64,000 nt of DNA, taken from Blepharisma stoltei. Lineage: Eukaryota > Ciliophora > Heterotrichea > Heterotrichida > Blepharismidae. Location: positions 466,501 to 530,500 of the forward strand of contig CAJZBQ010000052.1 of NCBI GenBank assembly GCA_914767885.1, given 5' to 3'. Both the position numbers and the translations under genes were made by a program. The notes beneath the pieces are model-generated. The model searched no databases, was not told the DNA's origin, and was given only the letters and a program-made list of their open reading frames with translations. Numbering within the stretch: position 1 is the stretch's first letter; each line of letters begins with the position of its first letter. Of this stretch, positions 20,738 through 31,025 are shown one piece after another.

Positions 20738-22003
20738 ATGGGCTATGAAGTAGAAAGATTCGTAGACAAAGTTCCAAACTCTTTTTTATGTCTTATTTGC
20801 CATGAAGTCGTAAAAAATCCTAAAGAATGCACCTCTTGTGAAAGCCTCTTCTGTGGGGATTGTATTGCAGCTTGCATAGAGCTGAACGGATACATCTGTC
20901 CTAATCGCTGCGAAAAATCAGAAATGCAAAGACCAGGCAGGATAATCCGAACAAACTTAGAAGACCTACTACTCAGATGCAAATACGCTAAGAACGGCTG
21001 CGGAAAAGTGGATAGAGTTGGTCGAATTGAAATACACGAGCAAGATGAGTGCCCCTATAATTGTGACATCAAGAAATGTGCAAGTCCAATCTGCAACACA
21101 AAAGAAGCTGTTGAAAATATGATATTATTTGCCACCCCTGAAAAACCTTCAACTCCTGACATTTATGTTTGCTCACTGAAATGTGCAGCTACATTGGAAT
21201 TTCAAAATATTTTAAACACATCAAGATCACAAGAAGAAATGCTTCGACGGCTTCAAAGCCGATTTATGGAAAATATTAATAATATTGTTGCCCTTAGCAG
21301 TCCTATTACGTCTATTCATGAACAAGATAATGAAAAACCAATCATTTATAGCTCAACTACAAAGGTCAAAAAAGATGCGGTAGAGCTGCCTGATGGCTCT
21401 GTATACACAGGAGAATGGACTCTAGATGGACGAATTGAAGGAAAAGGAGTACAGACTTGGCAGGATGGGGCAAGGTATTCTGGAGAATTTTTAAATGGAG
21501 AAAAGCATGGATATGGCAATAAAACTACCAGTAATGGTCAAAGCTATTATGGGTTCTGAAAACATAATAATAGATCAGGCCATGGGACTTATAGATGACC
21601 AAGTGGAAGCACCTATACAGGCAATTTCAAGCATGGCGATAACCACGGATGGGGCAAATATACCTGGCATAATGGAAAAATCTATGAAGGAGAGTACAAA
21701 AATGACGAAAAAGATGGATTTGGAGCTATGATTTTTCCAGATGGAAGACGATACGTCGGGGAATGAAAGCACAACATGCATCATGGCAAAGGAGTTTTAA
21801 CTAACAGTGATGGGAGTGAGTATCAAGGCGAGTTTGTTGATGACATGAAGCAAGGATATGGAGTGATGAGATTTCCTGACAATTCCAAACAGATTGGATA
21901 TTGAGAGTCCGACAAGCTTCATGGAGTTGTTACTTTTATTTCTAAAGACGACCAAAAAGAAGTCCAGCTCTGGAGAAATGGACAAAGAATAAACCTTGGT
22001 TAA
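20738..22003 (+). CDS. RING / TRAF-type zinc-finger protein with MORN repeats
   Basis: 421 aa from ATG 20738 to TAA 22001-22003 with four TGA codons as Trp (YYGFWKHNN, YRWPSGSTYTG, YVGEWKHNM, IGYWESDK). Residues 16-60 are a RING finger (CLICHEVVKNPKEC..C..LFCGDCI..C....CPNRCE); residues 65-110 look like a TRAF-type zinc finger (LRCKYAKNGCGKVDRVGRIEIHEQDECPYNC). About 205-415 holds MORN repeats (DGSVYTGEWTLDGRIEGKG, YEGEYKNDEKDGFG). RING-MORN proteins are probable E3 ubiquitin ligases tethered to membranes or cortex. Free of inserts. Confidence 0.85.
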
Positions 22004-22094
22004 TTTGTGCTATTTATCATTTATGACTATAGTAACTTAATTTTATAATGTAGTTTATCTATGATCTGTAGAAATACCTTTCTATAACTTATAA

Positions 22095-24498
22095 ATGGTC
22101 GATTCAATTTCACCAAGCATTGGCAGCGATCTCAGAAACAGCCTAAAGTCAAAGTTCGACGCAACCTACGAGGAATACACTCATGCTGACGAAAACCAAA
22201 AGCTATTATATTCTAAGTTCTTTTTGACGTTCTTTTTCAATAAAGTTGACAAAATAGAGCCAGAAGACATTGTTGGCCTAAGAAAAGTCATATCTTCAAT
22301 GGCAAGCAATTCCAAGGACAACCTATCGCATGGATACCAAAAACTATTTACTTTGGTCAGACAAAGTATCATTAACATTAGAAATTAGTCTTGGGTCTCC
22401 CCTATTGGTAACGCAGTCACCAAGGACCCCAAAGGGTTCACCTGCTTTGCGGCGTAGTCCAAAACATGCCATAAAGGTATGCCATCAGGACATACGCCTA
22501 CTCCTTCCCACAGCGAACTGCGGCTCAAGTGTTGATTGGGCGGGCTATGGACTTCTGCGGCTTGCTGCTTGAGTACGAGGCTGTCCACTCAAAAATCCCA
22601 AAAAATGGAATTTCTGGTGTCCTTTCGGCAAAAGGGAAAAGTTCGTCGCCTGGGGCGTAACTCCCAGTTCACGCTAGACAGCTGCCCGATTGGTCTAGCT
22701 ATTCCCTGTAGACTTAGCTGGGCTTGTCCTTTCCAACTCCGCACTTCTCCCTTCCCTCGAGGTAAAATCTAATCCCAAAGTTGACTAAGGCCTAGGCTCT
22801 GAACACAACCAGAATTGCTTACCTAGCATTGCCGTCCTTTCAGGGTTAGCAAAATCTTGCCGGAGGTCAGACAAAGTATCAAAAAATCAGTACGACCTTT
22901 TCATTGCAAATGCAAAAATATCTGAAGAAAACAAAGGAGAGGAGGCAGAAAAACTTGTTCAGGATGGAGAAAATGCGTTACAAGATCCCATTAAATTTCT
23001 TAAGTCCATCGAAAAGTGGTCAGAAGGCATCAGAATGCTAGAAGAAGTAGATATTTCCTGCCAAGAACTAAAACATTATCTTTATATCAACTTAGCATGC
23101 CTAAATGTGGCTCCTGACGATCTTAAGAAGACATCTGAGTTGTTAAAGCATTTAAAACCTTTTGTAAAGTTCCTAGAAGACCTGGGTACGAAAGATATCA
23201 TTACAACTCCAACCAGAAATTTGGTTTCTACTATAAATAATTATGAGCTCTACAGAAAAATCCAAGATGCCTCTATTGGAGGTCTAGACACTGAAGCATT
23301 ATTCAAGCGTGTTAGCTCTTTAAATGAAGAAGATATAAAGGAGTCTATAAGAACCGTTCAGTTCTATGATTATTCGCATTGCGATTTAGGTGATACAATC
23401 AGAGACAAAGTGTCTAAATATTCAGGAGAAGAACTAAAAGGAGAAATCCAAACCACAACAGATCAAGAAGAATTAGACGAGGAAACAAAAGATAATGTGG
23501 GAGAACTAGGGGCACAGGAAACTGCAGATAACGCTATTGACAATCTTAGTACTGTTTGTCCTGAAGCTGATTCTTTCAGGCTTGGAGATCTAGAAATAAA
23601 CAGCTGGGATCAATTATCAATTGATTCCCAAATCATCCCTCCTAGAGATAAAGGCAACAATGTGATCATGAATGTCGAAAAAGTTGTTTATAATGATGAA
23701 ATACTTGTAGCAAAGTCTCATACATTCCCTTCTGATTTTACAAAAATAAAAAGATTCGAAAATGAAGCAAAAATAATGGCAAGTGCTTCAGAATCTGGGT
23801 CAAGTAATTTCTTAAGAGTTTATGGAGCTTTTCACGACGTGGTAAACCATAGAAAAAAGTTTACAGTGGTAATGGAATATTGTGAAGGGGTTCTCACTAA
23901 TGAAATCAGAGAAAGAAAATATTCTCATAATAAATATTCTGAAGAAGAACTGCAAATGTTTGCAATAAGCATGATCAATGCTTGCTCTATATTGGCAGAT
24001 ATGAAAATCTATCACCGTGATATAAAGCCTGATAACATTTTTATTAAAATAGAAGATGATACAAAGATTTATAAGCTTGGGGATTTTGATGTCTCATTCA
24101 CCTCAGAAACTACTTCAACAGAAAAAACGGTATCAGCTGGAGTAACAGGGACACCAGATTATTTAGCCCCTGAACTATTTAATTTATATTTAGAGTCTCT
24201 AAGACTGCCAACGCACAGGAGAGCAGAATTTGCAATGAGAGCAAGATTAAGGATGAGCAAGGCAGATGTTTACTCTCTTGGCCTGACAATTCTTGAGATG
24301 GCTACCTTATCAAGTCCTGGAGGTCATAATTCGTGTGATCAAGAGGAAATAGACAATTATGTAAAAGCAAAAGTTGAGATTCCTTGGGTTAAGGAGCTTT
24401 TACTATATATGCTCAAAGTTAGCTACCAGGAAAGACCAGATTTCAGAATGTTGAGAGAGCGGTTTGGAAATGATGCGCCTCAAGCAACAATAATATAA
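22095..24498 (+). CDS. Atypical protein kinase (DFD in place of DFG), split by a 505-bp insert
   Basis: ATG 22095 (MVDSISPSIGSDLRNSLKSKFDATYEEYTHADENQ) to TAA at 24498. Removing 22388-22892 between TA dinucleotides gives 1899 nt, 632 aa: LVRQSIINIRN joins YDLFIANAKISEENKG. The N-terminal 340 residues are helical (possible TPR-like). The kinase domain covers about 355-620: ILVAKSHTF lysine, VVMEYCEGVLTNEI, IYHRDIKPDNIFI, KLGDFDVSFT where the metal-binding DFG is DFD, GTPDYLAPELF, SKADVYSLGLTILEMATL, SYQERPDFRML. A DFD variant still keeps the magnesium Asp, so activity is possible. The glycine-rich loop is poor. Substrate unknown. Confidence 0.75.
22388..22892. mobile_element. Retroposon-like insert in the kinase gene
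   Basis: GGTCAGACAAAGTATCA occurs at 22355-22371 and 22865-22881, a 17-bp duplication typical of retroposition. GC-rich inner sequence (GGGCGTAACTCCCAGTTCACGC, CCGATTGGTCTAGC, AATTGCTTACCTAGCATTGC) is the reverse complement of parts of the anoctamin insert 30438-31024, so both belong to one family. Frame restoration needs TA 22386-22387 and TA 22891-22892, slightly outside the duplication. Confidence 0.7.
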
Positions 24499-24828
24499 AT
24501 CATTCATAAAAATTGAAATTTAATTAAATTATTGATGAATTCACTATTATATTAAGCACAGCTTCAAGGAAAAATCTTAATTTATTGTTTTTGATACATA
24601 TTTAATGAAGTTTATGATTTAAGAAATTATAGAGCGTATAAGAATGAGATTGTATATTTTTTCTTTAATAAATTTATCTTTAGTTAAATTTATTCCTATA
24701 TTCTTTAGCTTATTTATAGATATAGATATTTGCAGACAGCATAAATTCACTATATATCTCAATTAAATAGGCATTAGTTATTATTTATATCTTATCTAAA
24801 TTAATAAAGATAGTTTTGTCTAGATAAT
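24499..24828. other. Intergenic AT-rich spacer
   Basis: 330 bp between two plus-strand genes; AT-rich with several TATATCT-like stretches. No coding frame, RNA or repeat recognised. Confidence 0.6.
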
Positions 24829-27800
24829 ATGAAAAGGCCAATAAATATTCTTACATTCACTCAGAAAGAAGAACCATTGAGTTTAACTGAAATCAAGCCT
24901 ATCTCTTTAATAGCCAAAGAGCTTTCTCTTCCAGAACCCCTCACAGAAATCGATCGTAATTACTATTTCAGAAGCCGATTCACAAGCCCTCTCATTTGAA
25001 GAGCGGAAAAAATATACAGAGTCAGCGATGGTTTGACTCAGAACTCTTTTTTTAAAGCGAAAACATCTTAAAGACCATCCTTCATATGTATTTGATATTC
25101 AGATGCTTGACCAAACAAATCAGTTCGCTAATATCCTTTGCGATTGAATTATTTACAGTCTAAAAAGTGACAAACGGACACAAGCGTTTAGTTTAATAGG
25201 AGTCCTTGATAAACTAATTGATATACTCAAAATATGGTGTGATCTGATTTTTCTGTTCTAATAAGGAAACAAGAGCCTGGGACGTGTAGAATAGAGCTCC
25301 TGCTATTAGAGAAAGGAATTTATTGAATTAGCCACCACTACTAGGTGGTGGAGGCTTAGACCTTTAGAGTGCCTAGCGGGCTATACTGGCATGCTCGAGA
25401 GCCGGAAGGAAGCCATCTAAGGGATTCAAACATCAAGAGGAAGCCTCAAATTTTGATTAAATTTTGAGTGGGTTAGTGAGCAGATTAGCCCCAGAGCGTG
25501 ACATCGGCGCAAATCCGAAAGAAGTGACGTGGAATAGACACGTGAAACTTAAGATTAACTGAATTAATAAATTAATTGACCCCAAATCCAAGCTAAAATT
25601 CAAAGACCGTAGCACATTACGAGGTTGTCTTCAAATTTAGTAAGAAATATCCAGCACTGGTGCTTATTACCTAAAGGAAAAGAAAAATGACCAAGCTATT
25701 GAAGCTTGTGAAAAAGCTATTGCTTTGACAGAAAAAAATAACGCTTTTCAAGAATTAGTCTTAGCCCTTTCAATTTGCGGTTATGCAATTTGTATGTCCG
25801 AAGATCATAAAAGGGCATTGGACCTTCATCAAAGAGCTTTAGACCTTTTGTCAAATAAATGCAGATTCGAAAATGATAAGGTGAATATTTATATTACTGT
25901 ATGCTTATATAACACTGCAATAGAATGCGTGCACATGAATATGAGAGAAGAAGCCCAAAGCTATATCATGCAAGCATATAACATTGCACAAGTTAATTTA
26001 AAAGCACTTCCTTTGGTCCATACAAAAGTTTTGTGGCTTTATAAAGAGCTGAAAGACCAATCACCACAAAGGCCAGACGCTTTGCCTAAAATTGAAAAGC
26101 AAAATGCCTTAATTAGCTCTTCAGATAGCGGAAAAATGCAAAAAAGTACAAAAGATCCAATTAAAATTTCTCCGTCTAAAGCATTACCTCCACATCCATT
26201 ATTTAAAATGCTTCACTCTAGTGCGCAAGAGAATAAAAATCAAAGGCCAGGGACTTCTAGTGGCCCAGGCGAAAAAAGAATTGGAAGAGACCTATTAATT
26301 TCTAACGACAAAAAGCCAAGACCTGTAAGTGCAAATAAGCAAGATTTAATTGATTTAGAAAAGACTAATGCAATTAGCAATGATAAGCCTGCATTATCAC
26401 TGAAAGAGAAAATTAGAATTAGATCAAAAAAAGAAAAATCAAGAACCAGGATTGAGCCAGCAAAGAAAAATGTGGTAGAAAACATTGGGACAATAAAAGT
26501 TAGAAATAACGCTGCAAAAAAGATTCAAAAAAAATGGAGACTACATTTCAGTGAAAAAATTCTAAAAATAATAAAAATCCAAAACTGATATAGAAGATAT
26601 AAAAATCAACAGAAATTAGCAAGGCTTAAAAGAAGCATTATTTTAATCCAATCTATAATTAGGAGAAAAGAAGTATTTCTGAAAGTTAGAGGTATAAAAA
26701 GCCTGAATAAAAATATTTTATCAATTCAAAAATCATACAGAGGACATAAAGACTATTTGAAATTCAAAATGCTTAAGAATAGCATAATGATTATTCAGGC
26801 TGTATTTAAAAGAAAGGATGCATTTATGAGTGTGCAAGAAATGAAAAATGATTATAAAGATAAAAATATGAAAGTTTTGGATATTCAAAGATGCTATAGA
26901 GGATATAGAGACCGAGAAAAAAAGAAAAAGCTTGAATATGCTTTATTAGCACTCCAAGCTTTATATAGAAGAAAAGAAGCAATATGAGCTGTCCAAGAAA
27001 TCAGAAAAGTGCGCGATAATGAGGAGGAGCAAAAAGTTATAAAAATCCAAAAGTGTTATAGAGGCTACAAACAGCGTAAAATAACAAAGCGCATTGCTGA
27101 CTTAATTTTGATACTTCAATCCTTACTAAGAAGGAAGGAAGCCATTCTCACTATAAAAAATTTAAAAAGTGAGGTTTATAATGGAAATCGTGAAGTTATA
27201 CTCAAAATACAAAAAATTTACAAAGGCTATAAAGAAAGAAAAAGAGTAAAAAATCTCAAAAATAGTATTTTGATTATTCAATCTTTATTAAGAGCAAAAT
27301 CAGCTTACAGTGAAACTAAAGAAATGAAGCAAAAAGTTATCCTCACACAGAGTGTTGTAAAGGCGCTATTAGTTAAAAAAAAATACAAGCATTGCCGAGA
27401 TGGGATCATAAAGATCCAAAGTAGTTGGAGAAGATTTATTACACAGAAGCAAATTTCTTCTAAGAATGCTTCAATAAGCAAAATAAAAGCGTTCCTTCTT
27501 GGAATTATTATTAGGAAACAGTTAGCTAAGAAAAATCAGTCAGCCATAAAAATTCAGAGCTGATACAAATCCCTAATAGTTCAAAGAAAGCTAAGCCCAT
27601 GCCAAAGATTTCTCAAGAAATTTATATTGAAACTAATATTGGGAATTTGCAAAGAGCTGAAGAAAGATGCTAAAGAATTTTTATGCATTAAAATTGGACA
27701 AAAGGAAAAAGCAGCGATTAAAATTCAAAGCCAATGGAGAAAATGCATTTGAAAGGCAAGAGCAGAAATTATTAAACTGTCTCAAAATAAAGTAAAAGGA

Positions 27801-27935
27801 TTTTTATTAGGAATAATTGCACGAAAGAGATTAAGGAAGCAAAAAGTCGCTGCGATAAAAATTCAAAGCTGAATCAAGGGATTTCTTTATAGGAAAAATG
27901 CCCGAAAAGTTCAGAGGTTAAAAAGATTACATTAA
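24829..27935 (+). CDS. TPR and multi-IQ-motif protein, with one insert, one intron and one apparent frameshift
   Basis: ATG 24829 (MKRPINILTFTQKEEPLSL) to TAA 27933-27935. The segment 25261-25639 removed between TAs, then the 15-nt intron 25640-25654, joins CDLIFLF to YTGAYYLKEKKNDQAIEACEKAI, a TPR. A 1-nt shift is also needed at the T7 run 25047-25053 (NSFLKRKHLKDHPSYVFDIQM); with it the total is 2712 nt, about 903 aa. TPR helices fill the first third (GYAICMSEDHKRALDLHQRAL). From 26500 on, at least ten IQ motifs alternate (AAKKIQKKWRLHF, VIKIQKCYRGYKQRK, AIKIQSWYKSL), reading TGA as Trp. It would bind several calmodulins or centrins, as cytoskeletal or basal-body scaffolds do. Confidence 0.8.
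25261..25639. mobile_element. TA-bounded insert in the TPR-IQ gene
   Basis: 379 bp between TA 25259-25260 and TA 25638-25639. It begins ATAAGGAAACAAGAGCCTGG and ends GAGGTTGTCTTCAAATT. No long direct repeat flanks it, unlike the SINE-like inserts, and it is moderately GC-rich. Excision places the TA directly before the 15-nt intron. Confidence 0.65.
25640..25654 (+). other. 15-nt intron in the TPR-IQ gene
   Basis: GTAAGAAATATCCAG, 15 nt, GTA...CAG. Its removal, after removal of the adjoining insert, restores the TPR frame. Confidence 0.75.
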
Positions 27936-28170
27936 AATTGAAACCTTGTAACCCTTAAAAAATATCGAGAATACTTTAATTCTTTGCATTGATAAAATAA
28001 TTTACACTATAGAATATTTATTTGCATAATTGGCTATCCATTAACTAATACTTTAAAAAATTGCTTTCTTTAGCATTATAGAACTAATAACTATTTACTT
28101 AGAAATTTAAATAATATTTATTGGCAAAGCTTTTTGCATAGATTTCAAGATTCTAAAAAATTGTAAAAAG

Positions 28171-28241
28171 GTCCAAGGTTGGGATTCGAACCCAATGAAT
28201 ACTGCTGAGATGTTCAATATCTTGGCACCCGCCTCCCTGGA
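28171..28241 (-). tRNA. tRNA-like gene, anticodon UGA (Ser), with a reduced D arm
   Basis: On the minus strand TCCAGGG (28241-28235) pairs with CCTTGGA (28178-28172), a T arm TTGGG-TTCGAAT-CCCAA is perfect, and an anticodon arm AGAT-ATTGAAC-ATCT places TGA in the anticodon, which reads UCA serine. A TTTTT run follows the 3' end directly, as a pol III terminator. The D arm is only GGC-GGGT-GCC, missing about 5 nt of the usual loop, and the discriminator is C rather than G. It may be a degenerate copy. Confidence 0.5.
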
Positions 28242-28470
28242 GCAATAATTATCTATACCGGAAACATATATAGTTTGTTTCGCATAATTGATAAATCTAC
28301 TATTTATTATAGGCAAAATCTTACTAATCCTGATAATTAAAGTATCTTGCTAAATTAAAAAAACGCATTAAATAAATTGCATATCCTATAAATTTCTTCT
28401 TATATCTAGCAATACACATAATTAATCCATTCTTCTTTTACTTTAAGTAATTTAAAGCATCAATTTATTA

Positions 28471-29023
28471 ATCCCCCCCACCGTAAGTGAATAAAAACCA
28501 TTAGAAAAATCGCTATTTTTTGCCCAAAAGCCCACCCTCCGTGAGTGAACAAAAATTTTTTTAATAGAAAAATTTTTTATGGGAAAAAAAATTTTGATAT
28601 ATAAGTGATATAGAAGTTTCCTATGTTTGGCGCTGTAAGGCCGATAAATTCTGATCGGAATTTATCGGTAGGTTGCACCAAATCAATGCCTTGGTCGGAC
28701 CACAAAGCGATTTGGTCGAACCAAAAAATTTTTTTCAGTGGGCAAATCAAGGGCAAACAGTGCCATCTAAGGGAAATTTCTATATCTATTATAATGAAAT
28801 CTCGAGCTAATTCTGTTTAATTTTAAACAAATTGAGTTTTTTAAAAAACATAATTTTACAAATTAAATTAATATTGCATTCAAATTTTCGAGAAGTGGGC
28901 TTTTTTTAAATCTCGAAAAAAAAATTTTTTCTATAAAATTTATATATAAATTTTTTAAAAAACAAAAATTAACCCTCCTCCGTGAGTGAACAAAATTTTT
29001 TTGTTCACTCATAGAGGGGGGCG
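28471..29023. mobile_element. CTCCC-type MITE with a nested palindromic insert
   Basis: TTA copies at 28468-28470 and 29024-29026. The left end has two spaced copies (CCACCGTAAGTGAAT, CCCTCCGTGAGTGAAC), the right end is a hairpin (CTCCGTGAGTGAACAAAA and complement), the reverse orientation of 5937-6312. It lies between genes upstream of the anoctamin. Confidence 0.8.
28611..28782. mobile_element. TA-type MITE nested in a CTCCC-type MITE
   Basis: Flanked by TA (28609-28610, 28783-28784); ends TAGAAGTTTCCT and GGGAAATTTCTA. Inside are a perfect GATAAATTCNGATCGGAATTTATC hairpin part and TTGGTCGGACC / TTGGTCGAACC blocks like those of the DYRK palindrome. It splits the AGTGATAATTAG core of the outer element. 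Confidence 0.75.
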
Positions 29024-29250
29024 TTAGCTAATTATTTAAAATTATAAATTAACTTCATTTCTTTTAAAAATTATTTAGCACAGCCTTATTATTTCCATAT
29101 CTTTATTACCCAATAAAAACTAACTCTTTGTTAATACCCATTTATTATATAAAGCCAGTTCAGTTAACATCATCACATAATTTGTCCTATTTATGCGCCT
29201 GATGACTTCTAAATTTCTCTTAATTTCTGATAACCGTTCGATAATATATT

Positions 29251-30993
29251 ATGGTCAAAGAAGGGACTGAGCTAACTGAGCCACTTATCCATAAGTCTGG
29301 TTCAGCAGCTGAAAAAGACTCATTTAAAGAAGACTACCAATACATTTTCGTCTTCCCCAATCACTTTTCTGAAGACGAAGCTGTAATCGCCCCACTCAAC
29401 GAAAAAATAAGCATTTCTCTCTGCAAAGAAATTTTTGCCAACACTTTTAAGCTGAGTGAAGAAGAAGGACATTCTGAAAGCTTAGAAATGAAGCTTAAAC
29501 AAGAAACAAGCCAGCACATCCCACAGCGTCACGCCTGGATCAGCGAGATGTGGAGAGGATTTTCTAAAGAAAACCAAGGAGAAGTGGAATTCAGAAGATT
29601 CCTAAACTTGATCATAACTTGCGTCCTCAGAGTGATGCAGGAAGATCTTAAATTAGATTTAAAGCTGTTCTTTTCAAGGGATAAAGATGAAATATTCTGC
29701 AAGATCCGCGCCAGTGAGCACAATTTTAAGGTCCAAGCTGATTTGATGGATTATCATTTACAGTTGAAAAGACCTGAAAGCATTCCTAGGTCTGGTTATA
29801 GTCTGATTTGCCCTTATGGGAGATTTGAAAAAAATAAAGACGAAGAAAAATCAGGCCCAGTTCTCCAGAAAAAGGTTATCAAAGATGTAGAAAGCAACTA
29901 TAAGAAGTATGGAACTGATGAAAGACAAGCAAAAACAGGAAATGGGATCACCATGTTTAAATATAAAGACAAAGTAAGAATTCTACTGGCAATGATCAGT
30001 TCAGTTATTGACATTGGTGAGCTTTTAGATAATGACATCTTGATCAACCATTTTTGCATACATAATGAAGAGCAGCTGGCTTTCCTCAGAAGCAACTGGG
30101 GATCATTTTCTATGTTCTGGAAACCTCAGCCACTCCAAAAAGTCAAAAATTACTTCGGTGAAAAAATCGCTATGTACTTTGCATGGCTTGGGTATTATGT
30201 AGCATGGCTTATTGCTCCAGCCATAATAGGGCTTGTAACGTTTATTATCCAACTTATTATGGATAATCTTGATGATAAGGATCAAAAAATGAACCTTGCT
30301 GAAATTTCTCTTCTTATATTTTCACTGTCATTAGCATTAGGCTCTACACTGTTGGATCAGCTTTGGATAAGACGTCAAAATCAGCTTTCTTGGATGTGGG
30401 GAACTACAGATATCCAAGAAGTGGAACAACAACGTCCAATTAAGATATGGCGTCTTCGTCTGGGCATGGCCTCCCGGCCATGTAGCCTCCCGGCCATGTA
30501 GCCTCCCGCCATGTAGCCTCGACTCATATTTTAATTATATCCGGCAAGGTTTTGCCATTTTTGAGATGGACAGCAATGCTAGGTAAGCAATTCAGGCTGT
30601 GTGCAGGGCTAGCCCTAGTCTAATTTCAGGAATGGTTTTTTCCTCGTGGGGAAGGAAGGCACGGAAGTTGGAAAGGGGAAGCTCAGCAAAGTCCTTTGGG
30701 CCAATCGGGCAACTCCCTAGCGTGAAACTGGGCGTTACGTCCCAGGCTACGTGCTTCCCTTTTTCCCGACAGCGGACCAGAAAAATCCATTTTTTTGGGT
30801 TTTTCGAAAAAGCAACCCATGTTACAGGCAAGTAGCTCATCTATGAGCCGTCGAAGTCGGTGACACTTGTCCCGAGGAACATCTTGGTGATCGAAGCGGG
30901 TCGTCCCCAGAGACCTTGTAGGCCCGGTGTAACGAAGGCGAGTGATAAACCTGGGGTTGTCACCCCGTAGTGGACGTTAAGCGTTATAAATTC

Positions 30994-31025
<32 letters not shown>

